Below are positions 10,671 to 20,903 of a stretch of DNA of 48,365 nt, one piece after another (position 1 is the first letter of the stretch; each line of letters begins with the position of its first letter). The DNA lies in the NCBI GenBank assembly GCA_963575745.1, contig CAUYUJ010020755.1, positions 102,501 to 150,865 of the forward strand. Direction: 5' to 3'. Below the pieces are notes generated by a model. It was given only the letters and a program-made list of their open reading frames with translations. It did not search any database and had not been told where the DNA came from. The translations under genes were made by a program, and so were the position numbers. This DNA comes from Prorocentrum cordatum. Its lineage: Eukaryota > Sar > Dinophyceae > Prorocentrales > Prorocentraceae.

Positions 10671-11920
10671 CCGTCGTCGTGCCCCCAGGGCAGCCTGGCC
10701 TGCAGCGGGCGGCAACACCGTGGGCGGTATCACGCCCGGCTTGGCGAAGGTGTTCGCCGCCAGCAGCTGCGCGGAGGCCCGGGGGGGGGGCGGGCGGCGG
10801 GGCGCGGCTCCCTCCGTCGTGGAAAAGACGGGCGGGATCGTTGGCATCGCTACCGCTATCGTTGTCCAAACGGGTCCCCAAGCAAAATCATATATCAATG
10901 TGTACCATAGCCATATTTATGAATCCTATGTTAAAATCAAACAAATAAGGAATACTTACGAAATGTTTCACTTGGGCATGGAGTGTTGGGAGCGCTGTTG
11001 CCGCTACCGTCACGGCTGTCCTTCTTCTCCTGCTGGGCCCAGGTGCCGTCGCCCACCCTCTGCGCTGTGCTGCGCTGTGCTGCCCTGCTCCTCCCGCCAT
11101 CTGCCCTGCCCGTGCGACCACTTCCGCCCAGCCCCACTCCGAGGAGATGGGCTCGGCTTCGAACGAGTTCCGCGCAGTGCCCAGATCGCGGCGCCCGCTC
11201 TTCGTAGGAATGAGCGCTCTGACGAACCTGTGCAAATACACATTGCTATGCCGGCTGCGATCGAGAGCTGTCCGATCGTTGCTGTTGCGATCGTTGCGAT
11301 CGGGAGTGTCCGATCCTTTTCGGCATCCGGGGGCCCCGTCCTGGCTCGCGGAGCGCCGAGCAGCGCCTCGGGCGGGAGACCGCTGGGCCCGCGAGGGAGA
11401 GCCGGGATGCCCCGCGGAACCCGCGCCGTGACACGAGGACGGCGTCGGGGGCCCGGGTCCTGGGGGGGGGCGGCGGCGGCACCGACGACGGCGGCGACGA
11501 CGGCGGCGGCGGCAGCAACAGTCATTTCAAGACTGTTCACTCGAGTCTGCGCGCGTGTCCATCGACATGCGTGCCCCGAGCCCTCGATGCCCGCCCTCTT
11601 CGTCCTCGATCGTGCCCCCCCCCCCTTGGGGGTTGAATCTTTCATGCCTGCCACGTGGCTGCCGCAGCCCCTGAAACAGGGAGACGAGGGAGACAGGACA
11701 AAAATATATAGCGGGGATGAGAGGAGTGCGGGAGGGGAGGGAGGCGGGAAGGGACAAGGAGGAGGGAGAATGAAGAGCACGAGGGAGATTAGCAGGAGGA
11801 AGTTCGGAGCAGGAAAACAAGCGGCAATACCAGACGGGCGGGTCGGGCGGGCGGACCCTAACGTACGGGTCGGGTGGGCGGGCCCAAACAGTCGGGTCGA
11901 GCGGGCGGGTCGGTGAGGCG
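10671..11920. other. no gene recognised; AT-rich island at about 10878-10975
   Basis: Mostly GC-rich with a G run near 10780. At about 10878-10975 base composition drops sharply to AT-rich (ATATCAATGTGTACC ... AATAAGGAATACTTACG) for about 100 bases. A short CGATCGTTGC-type repeat lies at 11260-11310. Overlapping open frames on both strands have no recognisable domain. Confidence 0.4.
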
Positions 11921-11934
11921 TCAGTCCTGCATGA

Positions 11935-12025
11935 ATCGCAAGGAAGTCTGCAGCGATAGTGCGATTCCCAAGTAAATCGTCAGGAAGTCCAGAGCAACGA
12001 GTGTGATTCCTGAGTGCCGAGGGCG
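11935..12025 (+). repeat. short tandem duplication, about 43 bases, two copies
   Basis: AGGAAGTCTGCAGCGATAGT with GCGATTCCCAAG is followed by AGGAAGTCCAGAGCAACGAG with TGTGATTCCTGAG. Confidence 0.6.
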
Positions 12026-12149
12026 CGGCGCCTGAACAAGCTGCGAGGAAGGCCCACGCGCGAGCTCGGTTCCTGGGGACATCGCAGCGAGGTTCCGCGC
12101 GCGAGCGCGACTTTTGCCCAAACTTGGCAGTGCGCACAAGGGGGTGGAA

Positions 12150-12242
12150 GGAAGGGGGAAGGCTTCCTAGAAGGAGGCTGTTTCTTAGAAGGCGCCGGCC
12201 TTACATCTTGCAGGGGTGCTTCTAAGAAGCCCTCCCCCCTCC
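12150..12242. repeat. foldback (hairpin) element with 24-base arms
   Basis: Left arm 12150-12173 contains GGGGGAAGGCTTCCTAGAAG. Right arm 12219-12242 contains CTTCTAAGAAGCCCTCCCCC, its reverse complement at about 20 of 24 positions, across a 45-base loop. Could be a small foldback transposon or a transcribed hairpin; nothing distinguishes these. Confidence 0.5.
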
Positions 12243-12339
12243 GCCGCCGCCCGTCGCCGCCCATCACACTGGGCCCAGATGTTGTCGGGCTGGCCGCCCT
12301 GCGGCCGCCCGCCACCGCTCGCCGGCTCGTCGCCGCGCT

Positions 12340-12600
12340 GCTCTCCCCTGCACTGCTCTGTACTGCTCTGCATGGCACTGCATCGCGCTGCGTCTCATTG
12401 CACTGCTCTGCACTGCATGACACTGCTTCGCATTCCGGTGGCGTTCCCTCGGCGTTGGCTTGCATCGCTCTGCATTGCATCGCTTCGCGTTGCTTTGCAT
12501 GGCTTTGCATGGCTTCATGTTACTTGGCATTTCTTTGCATTGCTTTGCTTTGAATTGCAATGCATTGCTTTGCACCACGTAGATTGCGCCACATGGGGCA
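12340..12600 (+). repeat. CTTTGCATTG/CACTGCTCTG degenerate minisatellite
   Basis: Imperfect 10-base units (CACTGCTCTG, CATTGCTTTG, CATGGCTTTG), followed by a few units resembling the R minisatellite (GCACCACATCGATTGC, near 12612, in reverse sense). Open frames such as ALHCSALHDTA are translations of it. Confidence 0.75.
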
Positions 12601-12604
12601 CACC

Positions 12605-13719
12605 GTCATTGCACCACATCGATTGCATTAAACTAATTGGATCACACCGGATAGATTGCAAGCAAGTGCGCGGGGACGTGTTCTCAAGGTCGGCGGCGCT
12701 CGGAGAGGCGACGGCGAGGAAAACCATCGAGAGGCCTCCTCCGCAACTCGCCGTGTGCACGCCAATAGGGCAAACGTGATGCAATATGGGCCAGCGGAAG
12801 GAGCGAACTTCGGGTTCCTCTGGGGCCCCAGCCCTTGCCGAGATCGGCACGCTCCCCCGCAACGCCGACATCGGCATCCCCAACACGATGGAAACGAGCT
12901 GGAGTTTTCGCCAGGCACCACATGGTCACGCGTATAGGCCGACTGAGGCCGCAGCCAGGGTTGCGAAACTATTGGCCCGATCTTGACAGAGTATATTTTC
13001 GGGAGCCTGGCGAACTTGCCAGGGTCCTCCCCCCCGTCCTTTTCCAGCTCGGCTGCCTTTGGCGCTGGGCGCTTCCCTCCGGAGCCGAGAACTCAAGATG
13101 ACAGCCCGTCTTGACTTTGTCATGGCGGTTAATGAACACACCACCTTGCGTCTCGCAGTAAGCGCGGGGGGGGGGGGGAGTGGGCGCCACCCTCGCCAGC
13201 AGCCCCGAGCCGATGCTGGTCGCAGGTAAGCGCGGCGCGCCGAAAGCGCCGCGACCCGTGGCGAACCGCGTCAGCGAGGCAAGTTTGACCCCTCGGGGGG
13301 GTGGCCCTGGCTGAGATCATGAAACGCAGAGTAAAGAACATGCAAGAGAAAGAGGGAGAGAAAGAGAGAGAGAGAGAGAGCCAGCCGTGTGCGTCCAAGG
13401 TGCGTTGGCACGAACGGAGCATGCAGGCGGCAGCCGAAGATATGTGTGGAACTACCACGTCCAGTCCGCTCACGGCCGAGTGGAGCGCGTTGATCAAGGG
13501 CAGATTTCAGAAGCCTGCGAGTCTCCTGGCACGGCTGCGTCAGAGGCTGAGGGCGAGAGAGAGAGAGAGAGTCGCGAGAATGGGGACAGCTCGAACTGCG
13601 TGAGCAGGGCTCGAAGCCACGGCGGATAGCTCTTGGCGCGCCGCACGCGCTCTCTGGCTGGCCTGGATCGCCTTTGGTGAGAGAACCAGCAGTGCGCTCG
13701 CACTCGCTGGCCAGGCAAG
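12605..13719. other. no gene recognised
   Basis: Contains a G run at about 13168 and GAGA tracts at about 13355-13380 and 13556-13572. Short open frames overlap on both strands and show no family. It could include the 3' untranslated region of the minus-strand gene that ends at 13720. Confidence 0.4.
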
Positions 13720-14586
13720 TCAAGTCAGCTCAGTCAGGTTAGACAAACAAGACAGAGGGCAAGACCTCTGCCAATACATCACGCACCTGCAGCGCTCCGG
13801 GCACAGGAAGGCGATTGACTGGTGGTGACTCTCACTGCACAAATTCGCGTCCACGATGTCCTCGAAGAGAGCGTCGGTCCATAGAGCGCAGCCCGTCAGC
13901 TTCACGCCGTCACTGTCGTATATTGGCAATCCTGGGGCAAGCTCGTAAATACCCTGAGCCATCCTTTCAAAGGTGATACCATGCCAAATGCTTTCTTGCA
14001 CAGATGCGACGGTCTGGTTGGACGTGCTACCCGTCGCGTCCTCGTAGGCCGAGATCACGCCCTGTATAATTGCGCTCGTGCTTGTGCTCGTGAGCCTTGC
14101 CCAGAAGCCCGGGCGCTTCTGCACGTATTGAGAAAATCCAGAGACGTACTCTACTATCGCTTCGGTCCTCCATGTCTCAGTGCTATCGTCCACGCAGCTA
14201 GCAATTTTCAACATATCGCTGAATGGTTGGTCGATTCTGTTGTCAGAGAAGCATTCGCCAGGGCAACCCCAACGAGGATGAGAGAAAAACAACCACACCT
14301 TGGAACAGCCTGAAGTCTCCGGGCAAAGGCCCCTGAATCTGGTCATGCTGTACCATCCCGCAATGCCTGCATCCTCTCCCCCAGCACAACTATCTACCAG
14401 TCCGCCTGTTGCGTCTTTCAGGAACGCCTTGACCGCCAAAGAGTCTTGATTCGTTTCTCGGCGTGAGAAATCTTCACAGCGTGCCAACCATGTACTAGAC
14501 TGGACGTCCGACGTTGACATTGTCTTGATGAACTCGTATCCAGTCCACAGCTCCATACTCCGCCACCGTGCCTCTGTGCACGTGTC
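13720..14586 (-). CDS. Cys-rich C-terminal exon of a dinoflagellate membrane-protein-family gene
   Basis: This minus-strand exon encodes about 288 residues ending in a stop. It has mixed composition and paired cysteines (CPETSGC, GCPGEC, SHHQSIAFLCPERCRC, RSCPLSC). From memory of the family, dinoflagellate proteins with an N-terminal multi-pass domain often end in an LCPxTCGC...CPxxC tail; this sequence fits that pattern. Its 5' border is put at 14586, after an AG followed by G. That site is in phase 0 with the proposed donor at 15467/15466, giving one continuous frame with the upstream exon. Residues read from 14667 to 14587 come from MITE B1 and the intron and should be excluded. Likely extracellular or lumenal; function unknown. 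Confidence 0.7.
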   Translation of the reverse strand, partial: DTCTEARWRSMELWTGYEFIKTMSTSDVQSSTWLARCEDFSRRETNQDSLAVKAFLKDATGGLVDSCAGGEDAGIAGWYSMTRFRGLCPETSGCSKVWLFFSHPRWGCPGECFSDNRIDQPFSDMLKIASCVDDSTETWRTEAIVEYVSGFSQYVQKRPGFWARLTSTSTSAIIQGVISAYEDATGSTSNQTVASVQESIWHGITFERMAQGIYELAPGLPIYDSDGVKLTGCALWTDALFEDIVDANLCSESHHQSIAFLCPERCRCVMYWQRSCPLSCLSNLTELT

Positions 14587-14618
14587 CTCAGGTTCTGTGC
14601 CCAATCCCTGGATCGGGG

Positions 14619-14774
14619 GTTGCCAAAGGTGCCCCTGGCCCAAGGTGCCCTCAGTTTTTCGCTCCATTTTGGAGCCCCTGGGGCCCTCTGGGCCTCGTGA
14701 GGGGTGCTCCGGAGGCCTTGGTGGCCTCCTTGGAAATCCTGGGGGTACCTTGGGCCAGGGGCACTTCTAGCAAC
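14619..14774 (-). mobile_element. MITE-like element, family B, copy 1 (intronic)
   Basis: The left end has GGTGCCCCTGGCCCAAGGTG (from about 14628). The right end is its inverted counterpart, ACCTTGGGCCAGGGGCACTT (about 14747-14766), flanked by GTTGCC and TAGCAAC. Inverted similarity continues outward (GATCGGGGGTTGCC against CAACACTCGAC), so the true terminal repeat may be about 40 bases. The interior includes GGAGCCCCTGGGGCCCTCTG. Copy 2 at 34420-34575 is the same element in the opposite orientation. Noncoding. Confidence 0.75.
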
Positions 14775-14884
14775 ACTCGACTGGAGCCCGTCTTCAGCCC
14801 TGCCGAGTCTACGAGGGGTCCACGGCCCAGATTCTCAAATTTGGCGGGCCTCGTCGCGGTTCCCCTGGGCTCCCCCGCCTCTTG

Positions 14885-15385
14885 TCGCAGGACTGCCTTG
14901 GGCCCACGGAGGCCCGAGGACTGGCCCAGAGGGCCCCGCGAGGCCTTCCAGGCGGCCCGAGAGGGCCCCGAGGCGCCCCGAGCTCCAAGACGCCCAGGAT
15001 GGCCTCAAGATGGCCCAGGAGGCCTCCGAGCCGCCCCAAGAGGCCTCAGCGTTGCTTGTCCTTCGGTATTTGAAGATTTTGGCGTTCTCGCCTTTTCGGC
15101 CTTCTGACGCTCCAAGACGGCCCCCAGAGGCCCCCCAGACCACCCCAAATAGGCCCAAGAGGCCCCCCAAAAAGGGGTCAACAACAGTCTAAGAGCGCCC
15201 CAGGACGGCCCAAGAGGCGCCCAAGACGGCCCAAGAGGGCCCCCTAGACGGCTCCAAAAGGGGCCCAAGAGAGGGATCACGACTCGAACATCAAATATTT
15301 TGTTAGCCCCCAGGAAGCCCCAAGAGGCCCCAAATCAGCGTACAAACTGCCTCCAAGAGGCCCCCGAGAGGCCTCCCACGAGATT
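14885..15385 (+). repeat. CCAAGAGGCC minisatellite array in the intron
   Basis: Units such as GGCCCAAGAGGCCCCC and CCAAGACGGCCC in the same orientation as 3950-4655. Shares a non-repeat block with it: CCTTTTCGGCCTTCTGACGC continuing TCCAAGACGG (about 15090-15120). Confidence 0.8.
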
Positions 15386-15466
15386 CTAACGAACATCTAA
15401 TAGGCCTCATACCCATAAGCCAGGCACGGTGGCGGGATGTGCCGAAGGCCATTAGACATCAGCTAC

Positions 15467-16666
15467 GCTCGTATCGGTGTTGTACATGATCCCCGCACTC
15501 GTGTCCTGTGGCCAGTAGTCTGAGATCAGCTGTGTGCCGATATCGCTTTCGTGCAAATAGTCGTGGAGTCCTGTAAACTGCAAGATCGTCTGTTCGATCA
15601 CGTCATCCCATGCGTTATCATCGGACGGAGAGTGCACCCTTGTGGCAAACACGACGCCAGTGTCGGGGGCAACGGCGTAGACGAAATCAACGTCACCAGA
15701 ACACAAGATATGCTTCGCGATCTCCATATTTCCGGCCATCGGGACCAGGATGAATGTAACTGTCAATGCTGTAGAAAATAATGCAAGAAAGAGCGATAAG
15801 AGACGAATAGGTAGACGCTGAACGACTCCCAGCGCTGCTGTTGCCACGGCCGAACCAGGGGCGAACTCGGTAAATTCTTTTAGCTCGAACGGCCTCATCC
15901 TGCTGGCAACACGTTGCACCCGACTGGGAACGAATATGGGGTAGATCATCTCATCAATATCCAGAACGAATCCCAGAGCCAAACTGTTGAAGAGCATTTG
16001 CTCCAAATTCACAGTATAACATAAGAAGAGCAAGCCGGTTTCCAACAGAAACACTGCGATCGCAACACGTGGAACTACAACAAGCAACATAATGGAGTAG
16101 AGCCGTGCTGAACTTATGGATTTGAATGCGAAATTGCCATCCGCATCTTTGGCAAGCTCTGTTGAACTTCCCCGTGGTACCGAAAATAGTGCATGTACAA
16201 ACATGACCGTGGCATTTATCTCTTTCATGATCAAGAATATCCACAAGAGAACCACTAAGGTGCACAGCAACAACCCACCTTTGACATTGAATGATTCCCA
16301 AACCGTCAAGTATTTACTGAAGTCAGACCAGAACTCCATCTGATTAGTGGAAACATGCAGAGCGTCATTGTCGACCTCGCGGCAGACCTCGGCGATCAAA
16401 GACGTCCCCTTTTCGCCGATGGACGAAGATACATGGTGTCCCGCGATCAAGCGGAAGTCCAAGAAGTCCTGCAAACGTTCGGGTGTCGCTGGGTCATCGG
16501 ACATAAACTCCAATACAACGGTCGTAAGCAACACCTGTAGAAACATGTTCTTCAGGAGAAGGCAGATCAAAGTCAGAGAGTCGACGAGGTGATGGAAGCA
16601 GGGTAGGCCCACGAAGATGGATGCGTCCCACACCGACTCGGCGAGGGCGTACTCTGGAGGATGTGC
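15467..16666 (-). CDS. multi-pass membrane exon of a dinoflagellate-specific gene family
   Basis: A minus-strand exon of about 400 residues. Numbering from the ATG at 16753 and using only residues 30-429, hydrophobic segments lie at about 55-82, 158-176, 217-250 (two adjacent), 252-266 and 315-340. The segment LFNSLALGFVLDIDEMIYPI followed by VPSRV is the most family-like part; I recall NAVALxFVLxIDE-type segments in many dinoflagellate membrane proteins. The sequence is not repetitive and hydropathy follows one frame only. Residues 1-29 (R/G-rich) probably are intron: minus-strand pyrimidines precede CGGAG|GCACAT at 16667/16666. Earlier exons are not found. Likely a membrane protein of unknown substrate, continuing into the Cys-rich exon at 14586. 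Confidence 0.75.
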
Positions 16667-17335
16667 CTCCGGGGGGGCGGAACAAGCACACAAACGCAAG
16701 CTTCTGGACGCCCGCGGGCGGTTTCTCCGCCGACGCCCCCCCCCCCCCCTCACGCACCCCCCTCCTCAGCGCCACGGGGTGGCGCCAGAGGCGTCGCCCA
16801 GTGGTGGCGGCGAGGGGGCCCGGCGCGGGCGCAGAAAAACCGCCCACGGACCGCCGAGAACGCGGTGCCCCCGCCCTTCCCCAACAGGAGCCCCTCTTAT
16901 AGGAGGCCCCACGCCCCGCCTGCCGAGACATCCAGCCGCTCCAATCTTTTCTGTGCGTGGGCCCCGGAGGTCTGGACCACTTCCCTGGGGCCAGCTTCTC
17001 GTCCTGCGTCGTTTTTTCACGCTCCCGAGGCCCGGCGAGGGCCCCCGGAGGCGGAAAATGGGCCAAATCCGCCTGCTCCAAATTTTTGGGAGCGTCGGAT
17101 CTTCGGGTCGGTGTCTCTTCCTCCTCTGACTCTCCCCCCTGGCGTTCTCGGGGACCCCTTCTCGGGGACCAACTCTTCCCCCCGAGCCGTTCCTTTTTCG
17201 ACGGCCCAAGGCCGGGGCCCGTCGTGCCTTCTTCCCGTTGACTCTTTCCTATCTAAAATCTGCTACTCCTCCTATCCCCTAATCATAAGAAGCACGGCCG
17301 TAGGTACAGAAGATAGAGACGAAGTCATACGAAAG
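16667..17335. other. GC-rich sequence upstream of the membrane exon; no exon recognised
   Basis: Contains C runs near 16737-16750 and GGCCCCGGAGG-type composition. On the minus strand it would hold the intron and any 5' exons of the membrane gene, but no frame shows a membrane-like or otherwise recognisable segment. Ends near the start of repeat S copy 1. Confidence 0.35.
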
Positions 17336-17339
17336 CTAA

Positions 17340-17460
17340 ACGCCTCCTCTCCCTCCGCCCCCTCTTCCTACTCCTCCTCTTCTCCTCATCCCCCTCTCCT
17401 CCGCCACTCCACTCCGCCAACTCCTCCTCCTCCTCCTCCTCCTCCTCCTCCATTCCTTCT
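17340..17460 (+). repeat. CTC triplet array beside repeat S copy 1
   Basis: CCTCCTCCTCCTCCTCC runs, densest at 17422-17450, abutting CATTCCTTCTCC, the terminus of S in reverse orientation. The complement GGAATGGAGGAG is found at the same junction in copies 2 and 3. Confidence 0.85.
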
Positions 17461-18212
17461 CCTTATAAATCACTTTTCCCTGTCACACCCCGAGGCCAGT
17501 TTTTAGGGCGGGCCGGACGTTTCGCCTGAGACTTCTTGACCATTCATGACCCTGAGGCTTAATGCATGACAGCACTTTTACGTATGGAGGGCGGGTCGTT
17601 TTCAACATGTGGCTCTCCCCTTAGCGCCGCGCGCATTCGTTCAAAATAAATGCAAGAGTTTCACGGATTGAGGGTGGGTGGCTTTCAAATGTGGCTCTCG
17701 CCTTAGCGCCGCGCACATTCGTTTTAATAGTTACAAGAGTTTCACGGATTTGAGGTCGGGTGGTTTTCAAACTGTGGATCTCGCCTTAGCGCCGCGCGCG
17801 TTCGTTTAAACATTTGCGAGAGCTTCACGGATTGAAGGCGGTTCCTGTTCAAAATGTGGCTCTCGCATTAGCGTCGCGCACATTCGTTTTCAACATTTGT
17901 AAGCGTTTCACGGATTCCCGTGGCCACAGTACCAAAAATTGTGTTTTGGACGGATTCAGGATTATGCGGGTGCAGCAATTATGTTGATTCGCGGTGGTGA
18001 ATTCCCAAAATGGCGCTCTGGCAAAATTCTGGATCGTCTAGACGCAGCCGTCAGGTTGATACGTGGCGATGAAATCCCGAGAACAATGTTTTGCCATGCT
18101 TCAGGATCTTCAAACGGTTGTCTTCCAACGAGGCAGTTCCCTCAATGGAATTGCACCGTTGTGGGGTGGGGGCCTATGACGAGGGAGCTTGGAGGGGGGG
18201 TCAATTCCAACA
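17455..18212 (-). repeat. composite repeat S, copy 1 (reverse orientation)
   Basis: Three parts in reverse order relative to copies 2 and 3: the end block (17455-17570, GTTTCGCCTGAGACTTCTTG), about five 80-base satellite units (17570-17910, GTGGCTCTCGCCTTAGCGCC with GCGCACATTCGTT), and the 310-base head block (17910-18212, CGGTTGTCTTCCAACGAGGC). The head block stops at the assembly gap. Confidence 0.85.
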
Positions 18213-18312
18213 NNNNNNNNNNNNNNNNNNNNNNNNNNNNNNNNNNNNNNNNNNNNNNNNNNNNNNNNNNNNNNNNNNNNNNNNNNNNNNNNNNNNNNNN
18301 NNNNNNNNNNNN
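18213..18312. other. assembly gap (100 N)
   Basis: Exactly 100 undetermined bases directly before a pure GAC array. The gap falls where copies 2 and 3 of repeat S meet their triplet array, so it most likely hides a longer microsatellite. Confidence 0.99.

Positions 18313-18411
<99 letters not shown>
18313..18411 (+). repeat. (GAC)33 microsatellite
   Basis: Pure GAC repeats next to the gap. Translates as poly-D, poly-T or poly-R, with poly-V, poly-S and poly-R on the other strand; none is a gene. Confidence 0.95.
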
Positions 18412-18554
18412 ATCCCATCCGACCCCAAATCCGCCCCAAACGGCTCCCCGGACCCCTTCCCAGGGTCCAGCCTCGACAAGTTTTCCATCCTGGGTCGATC
18501 TCTGAAGGCAGGGGGCCCGATGCAAGCTCCCAGAGGCCGAAGATGGGCAGAAAA

Positions 18555-18765
18555 CCCGTAGGATGAAGCACATCGGGAAGTCGGATCGAATCAGAACTTG
18601 GGTCGGATCGGCCTGCCTCGTCCCGAAATCGACATGAAATCGCACTGGCTGTGCCAAGATGTTAAACAATGTCATGCAAACATAAGGCCGCATCGGATGG
18701 TCGGAACACCGGAACCGAACCAAATCGGACCGGACAAAACCAGTATCGAACCGGATCGAAACAGG
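18555..18765 (+). repeat. dispersed repeat U, copy 1
   Basis: CATGCAAACATAAGGCCGCA with TCGGATGGTCGGAACACCGGAAC resembles 19895-19945 (CGTGCAAGCATCAGGCCACA, TCGGATCGCCCTAACATCGGAATC). ATCGGA-rich sequence flanks both. Confidence 0.5.
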
Positions 18766-19019
18766 CCCAACCGCGAGCCGCGACAACGACGTGCCCCGAC
18801 CCTGGCCGTGGCCCGGGGTCCTGGGAGGGGGCCCCAGGATCACAGGGGGAAGTCCCGCCTTCAGGGTCGGCGGCACCGGTCGTGAGGCCTTCACAGTAGG
18901 CCCTGCCTCAAGTCACGACAGCGACGACTGCGGCGTCCTGGCCGTGGCCAGCAGGCGCCCGCTCGCCCGCGCTGCTGCGCCCGTGCCCCACTCGCCCGCG
19001 GGCTGCGAAGAGCGCCCTG

Positions 19020-19370
19020 CCGCCGTCCCTGCCGCCGCCGCCGCCCGACGACGACGCCGCCCGCCGCCCGCCGCCCGCCGCCGCCGCCCGACGACGACGC
19101 CGCCCGCCGCCCGCCGCCCGCCGCCGACGCCGACGCCTACGCTGACGCCGAGGACGAGGAGGGGGAGAGGAGGAGAAGGAGGAGGAGGAGGAGGAGGAGG
19201 AAGAGGAGGAGGAGGAGGAGGAGGAGGAGGAGGAGGAGGAGGAGGAGGCGGAGGCGAGGCGGATGCGGTGCGAGGCGGAGGAGGAGGAGGAGGAGGGGAG
19301 GAGGAGGAGGAGCGAGGAGGAGGAGTGAGGGAGGAGGAGGAGGAGGCGGTGGAGGAGGAGGAGGACGACC
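19020..19370 (+). repeat. CGCCGC and GGA triplet arrays
   Basis: CCGCCGCCGCCGCCCGACGA repeats (19025-19130) run into GGAGGAGGAGG arrays (19165-19365) interrupted by GGCGGATGCGGTGCGAGGCGG. Both strands are open for over 200 codons with low-complexity products. Confidence 0.85.
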
Positions 19371-19514
19371 ACCACCACCACGGCGGCGGCGGGGCCTTGT
19401 TGGCGACGGCGGAGGCGAGCGCGGCGGCCGCCGCAGCGCTCAGGCTGGTGCCCAGGCTTGGCGCCGGCGGCGGCAGCACGGCCTCGCCGGCGGTCACGGC
19501 GGCGGCGGCGGCGG

Positions 19515-19725
19515 CGCTTGTGGGGGCCCTTTGGGGCCTTCGGGGGCCCTGTCGGGCCATCTTTGGGGTCTTTTCGAGGTCCTCGCGCCAGGAGGGCCAC
19601 CCTGGTCCCCCTCCGGCCACTCGGGGCTCATCTTGGGCATACTCCTGGGGCCGGCTGGGACCCTCGCGGGGACAGCTGGAGCCGTCTGGGGCCTTTTGGG
19701 TGCTTCTGGAGTTCTCGTCGCCGTG
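19515..19725 (+). repeat. GGGGCCTTTTGGGG-type degenerate minisatellite
   Basis: Units such as GTGGGGGCCCTTTGGGGCCT and CTGGGGCCTTTTGGG, i.e. the CCAAGAGG array family in the opposite sense but more decayed. Confidence 0.5.
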
Positions 19726-19794
19726 GCTGGGCGCGGCTCGAGAAGCTGGCCATGGAACTCTGACTGGGCTCCACTCCAGGAACCATCAGCACCG

Positions 19795-19995
19795 ACTCGG
19801 GAAGCCGGAGCGGATCGGAGCGTGCAGCACATCGGGCCGCCTCGGCTCGGAGAATCGGAGTCGGAGCGGCGGCGCCAGGATGCACACACGGCGCCGTGCA
19901 AGCATCAGGCCACATCGGATCGCCCTAACATCGGAATCGAGTCGTTTCGGGCCAAGGCCGAGATCGCATCGGACCGATCGGATCGACAAGGAACC
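19795..19995 (+). repeat. dispersed repeat U, copy 2
   Basis: CAGCACATCGGGCCGCCTCG and CGTGCAAGCATCAGGCCACA blocks match repeat U copy 1 about 1.2 kb upstream in the same order. Confidence 0.5.
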
Positions 19996-20224
19996 CCGCA
20001 ATCTGCCAGCGTGGGTGCCGGGCGTCTGCTTCCAAGGCCTACGCCTTGCCACGTCGCCCGTCGGGCCCGTCGGGCTTCGCAGCAGCCGTGGCGGGGAGCG
20101 CGCGCCAGCGTCGAAGGACGGCCATTTTCTTCGGGGGAAGACGCGGACCCAAACCTGGAGGGGATAGGACAGAAGTCACGATGGCCAACTTTGGTAGGTC
20201 TTGAGCCTCTGGAGGCCTGTTTCG

Positions 20225-20660
20225 GGCCGGCGAGCATGGCATGGTATGGCGTAACATGGCCTAGCACAGTATGCCAGTGCGTAACACAGCAAACATCTGC
20301 ACATCGCAGCGTCGCATGGCATTTCATGCGCTGCGTATCTTTGCGCGGGATATCGTAACATATGTAGCACTGCACCGCGAAGCCTTGCCACATCAGTGTA
20401 TAACATACCATGGCTCATGACATACCATGTTGTTGCACCACGTTTCGCATCATACGTACCTGTGTACGGCACAGCGTGGCATAACATCGCGTTGGCGGCA
20501 TGACAAAACGCATATCACGCCATAACACACACACTATGGCACACCACGCCAGGGCAACACGGCCTTGGACGTCGTACTACGGCATAGCATAGCACTTCAA
20601 GGCTCAGCATGGCATTGCGCACCATGGCGCTGCACATCTCAGCACGGCGCTGCTCAGCAG
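20225..20660 (+). repeat. degenerate GCATGGCATAGCAC-type minisatellite
   Basis: Loose repeats of GCATGGCATGGTATGGCGTA, GCATAACATCGCG and CACCATGGCGCTGCAC. Periodicity is weak, about 10-14 bases. Confidence 0.55.
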
Positions 20661-20857
20661 AGCAACGCCGATCGTTCCAGACAGGGCAGGTTCTCAAGCG
20701 GAGAAGCCACCAGAGCGGTTGGCAGAGCAGCGCAGTGCGACACGAGGCAGAAGATGCCAACCGCCCCGGGCCACCTGCCGGGCGCAGCCGAGCCAACCCC
20801 CCGCGTCCGTGACGAGCCCCGCTGGTGACGGCCCCCCCTTTCGCCCTCGGAGCTCGG

Positions 20858-20903
20858 GGAAGGAGGAGGAGGAGGAGGAGGAGGAGGAGGAGGAGGAGGA
20901 GGA
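20858..20903 (+). repeat. GGA array left of repeat S copy 2
   Basis: GGAGGAGGAGGAGGAGGAGG run ending directly at CCAGTGTAAACCC, the first bases of S. The same junction (GGACCAGTGCAAACCC) occurs at 35245. Confidence 0.9.

Larger units (their letters stand above)
14587..15466 (-). other. proposed intron of the membrane/Cys-rich gene (880 bases)
   Basis: Donor GTAGCT (minus strand, 15466-15461) and acceptor AG at 14588-14587 followed by G, the AG|G acceptor context common in dinoflagellates. Both junctions are phase 0. The intron consists largely of a MITE-like element (14619-14774) and a CCAAGAGG array (14900-15380). Without the splice, the upstream frame would stop five codons later (VADV then TAA). 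The exact sites are inferred, not proven. Confidence 0.5.
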
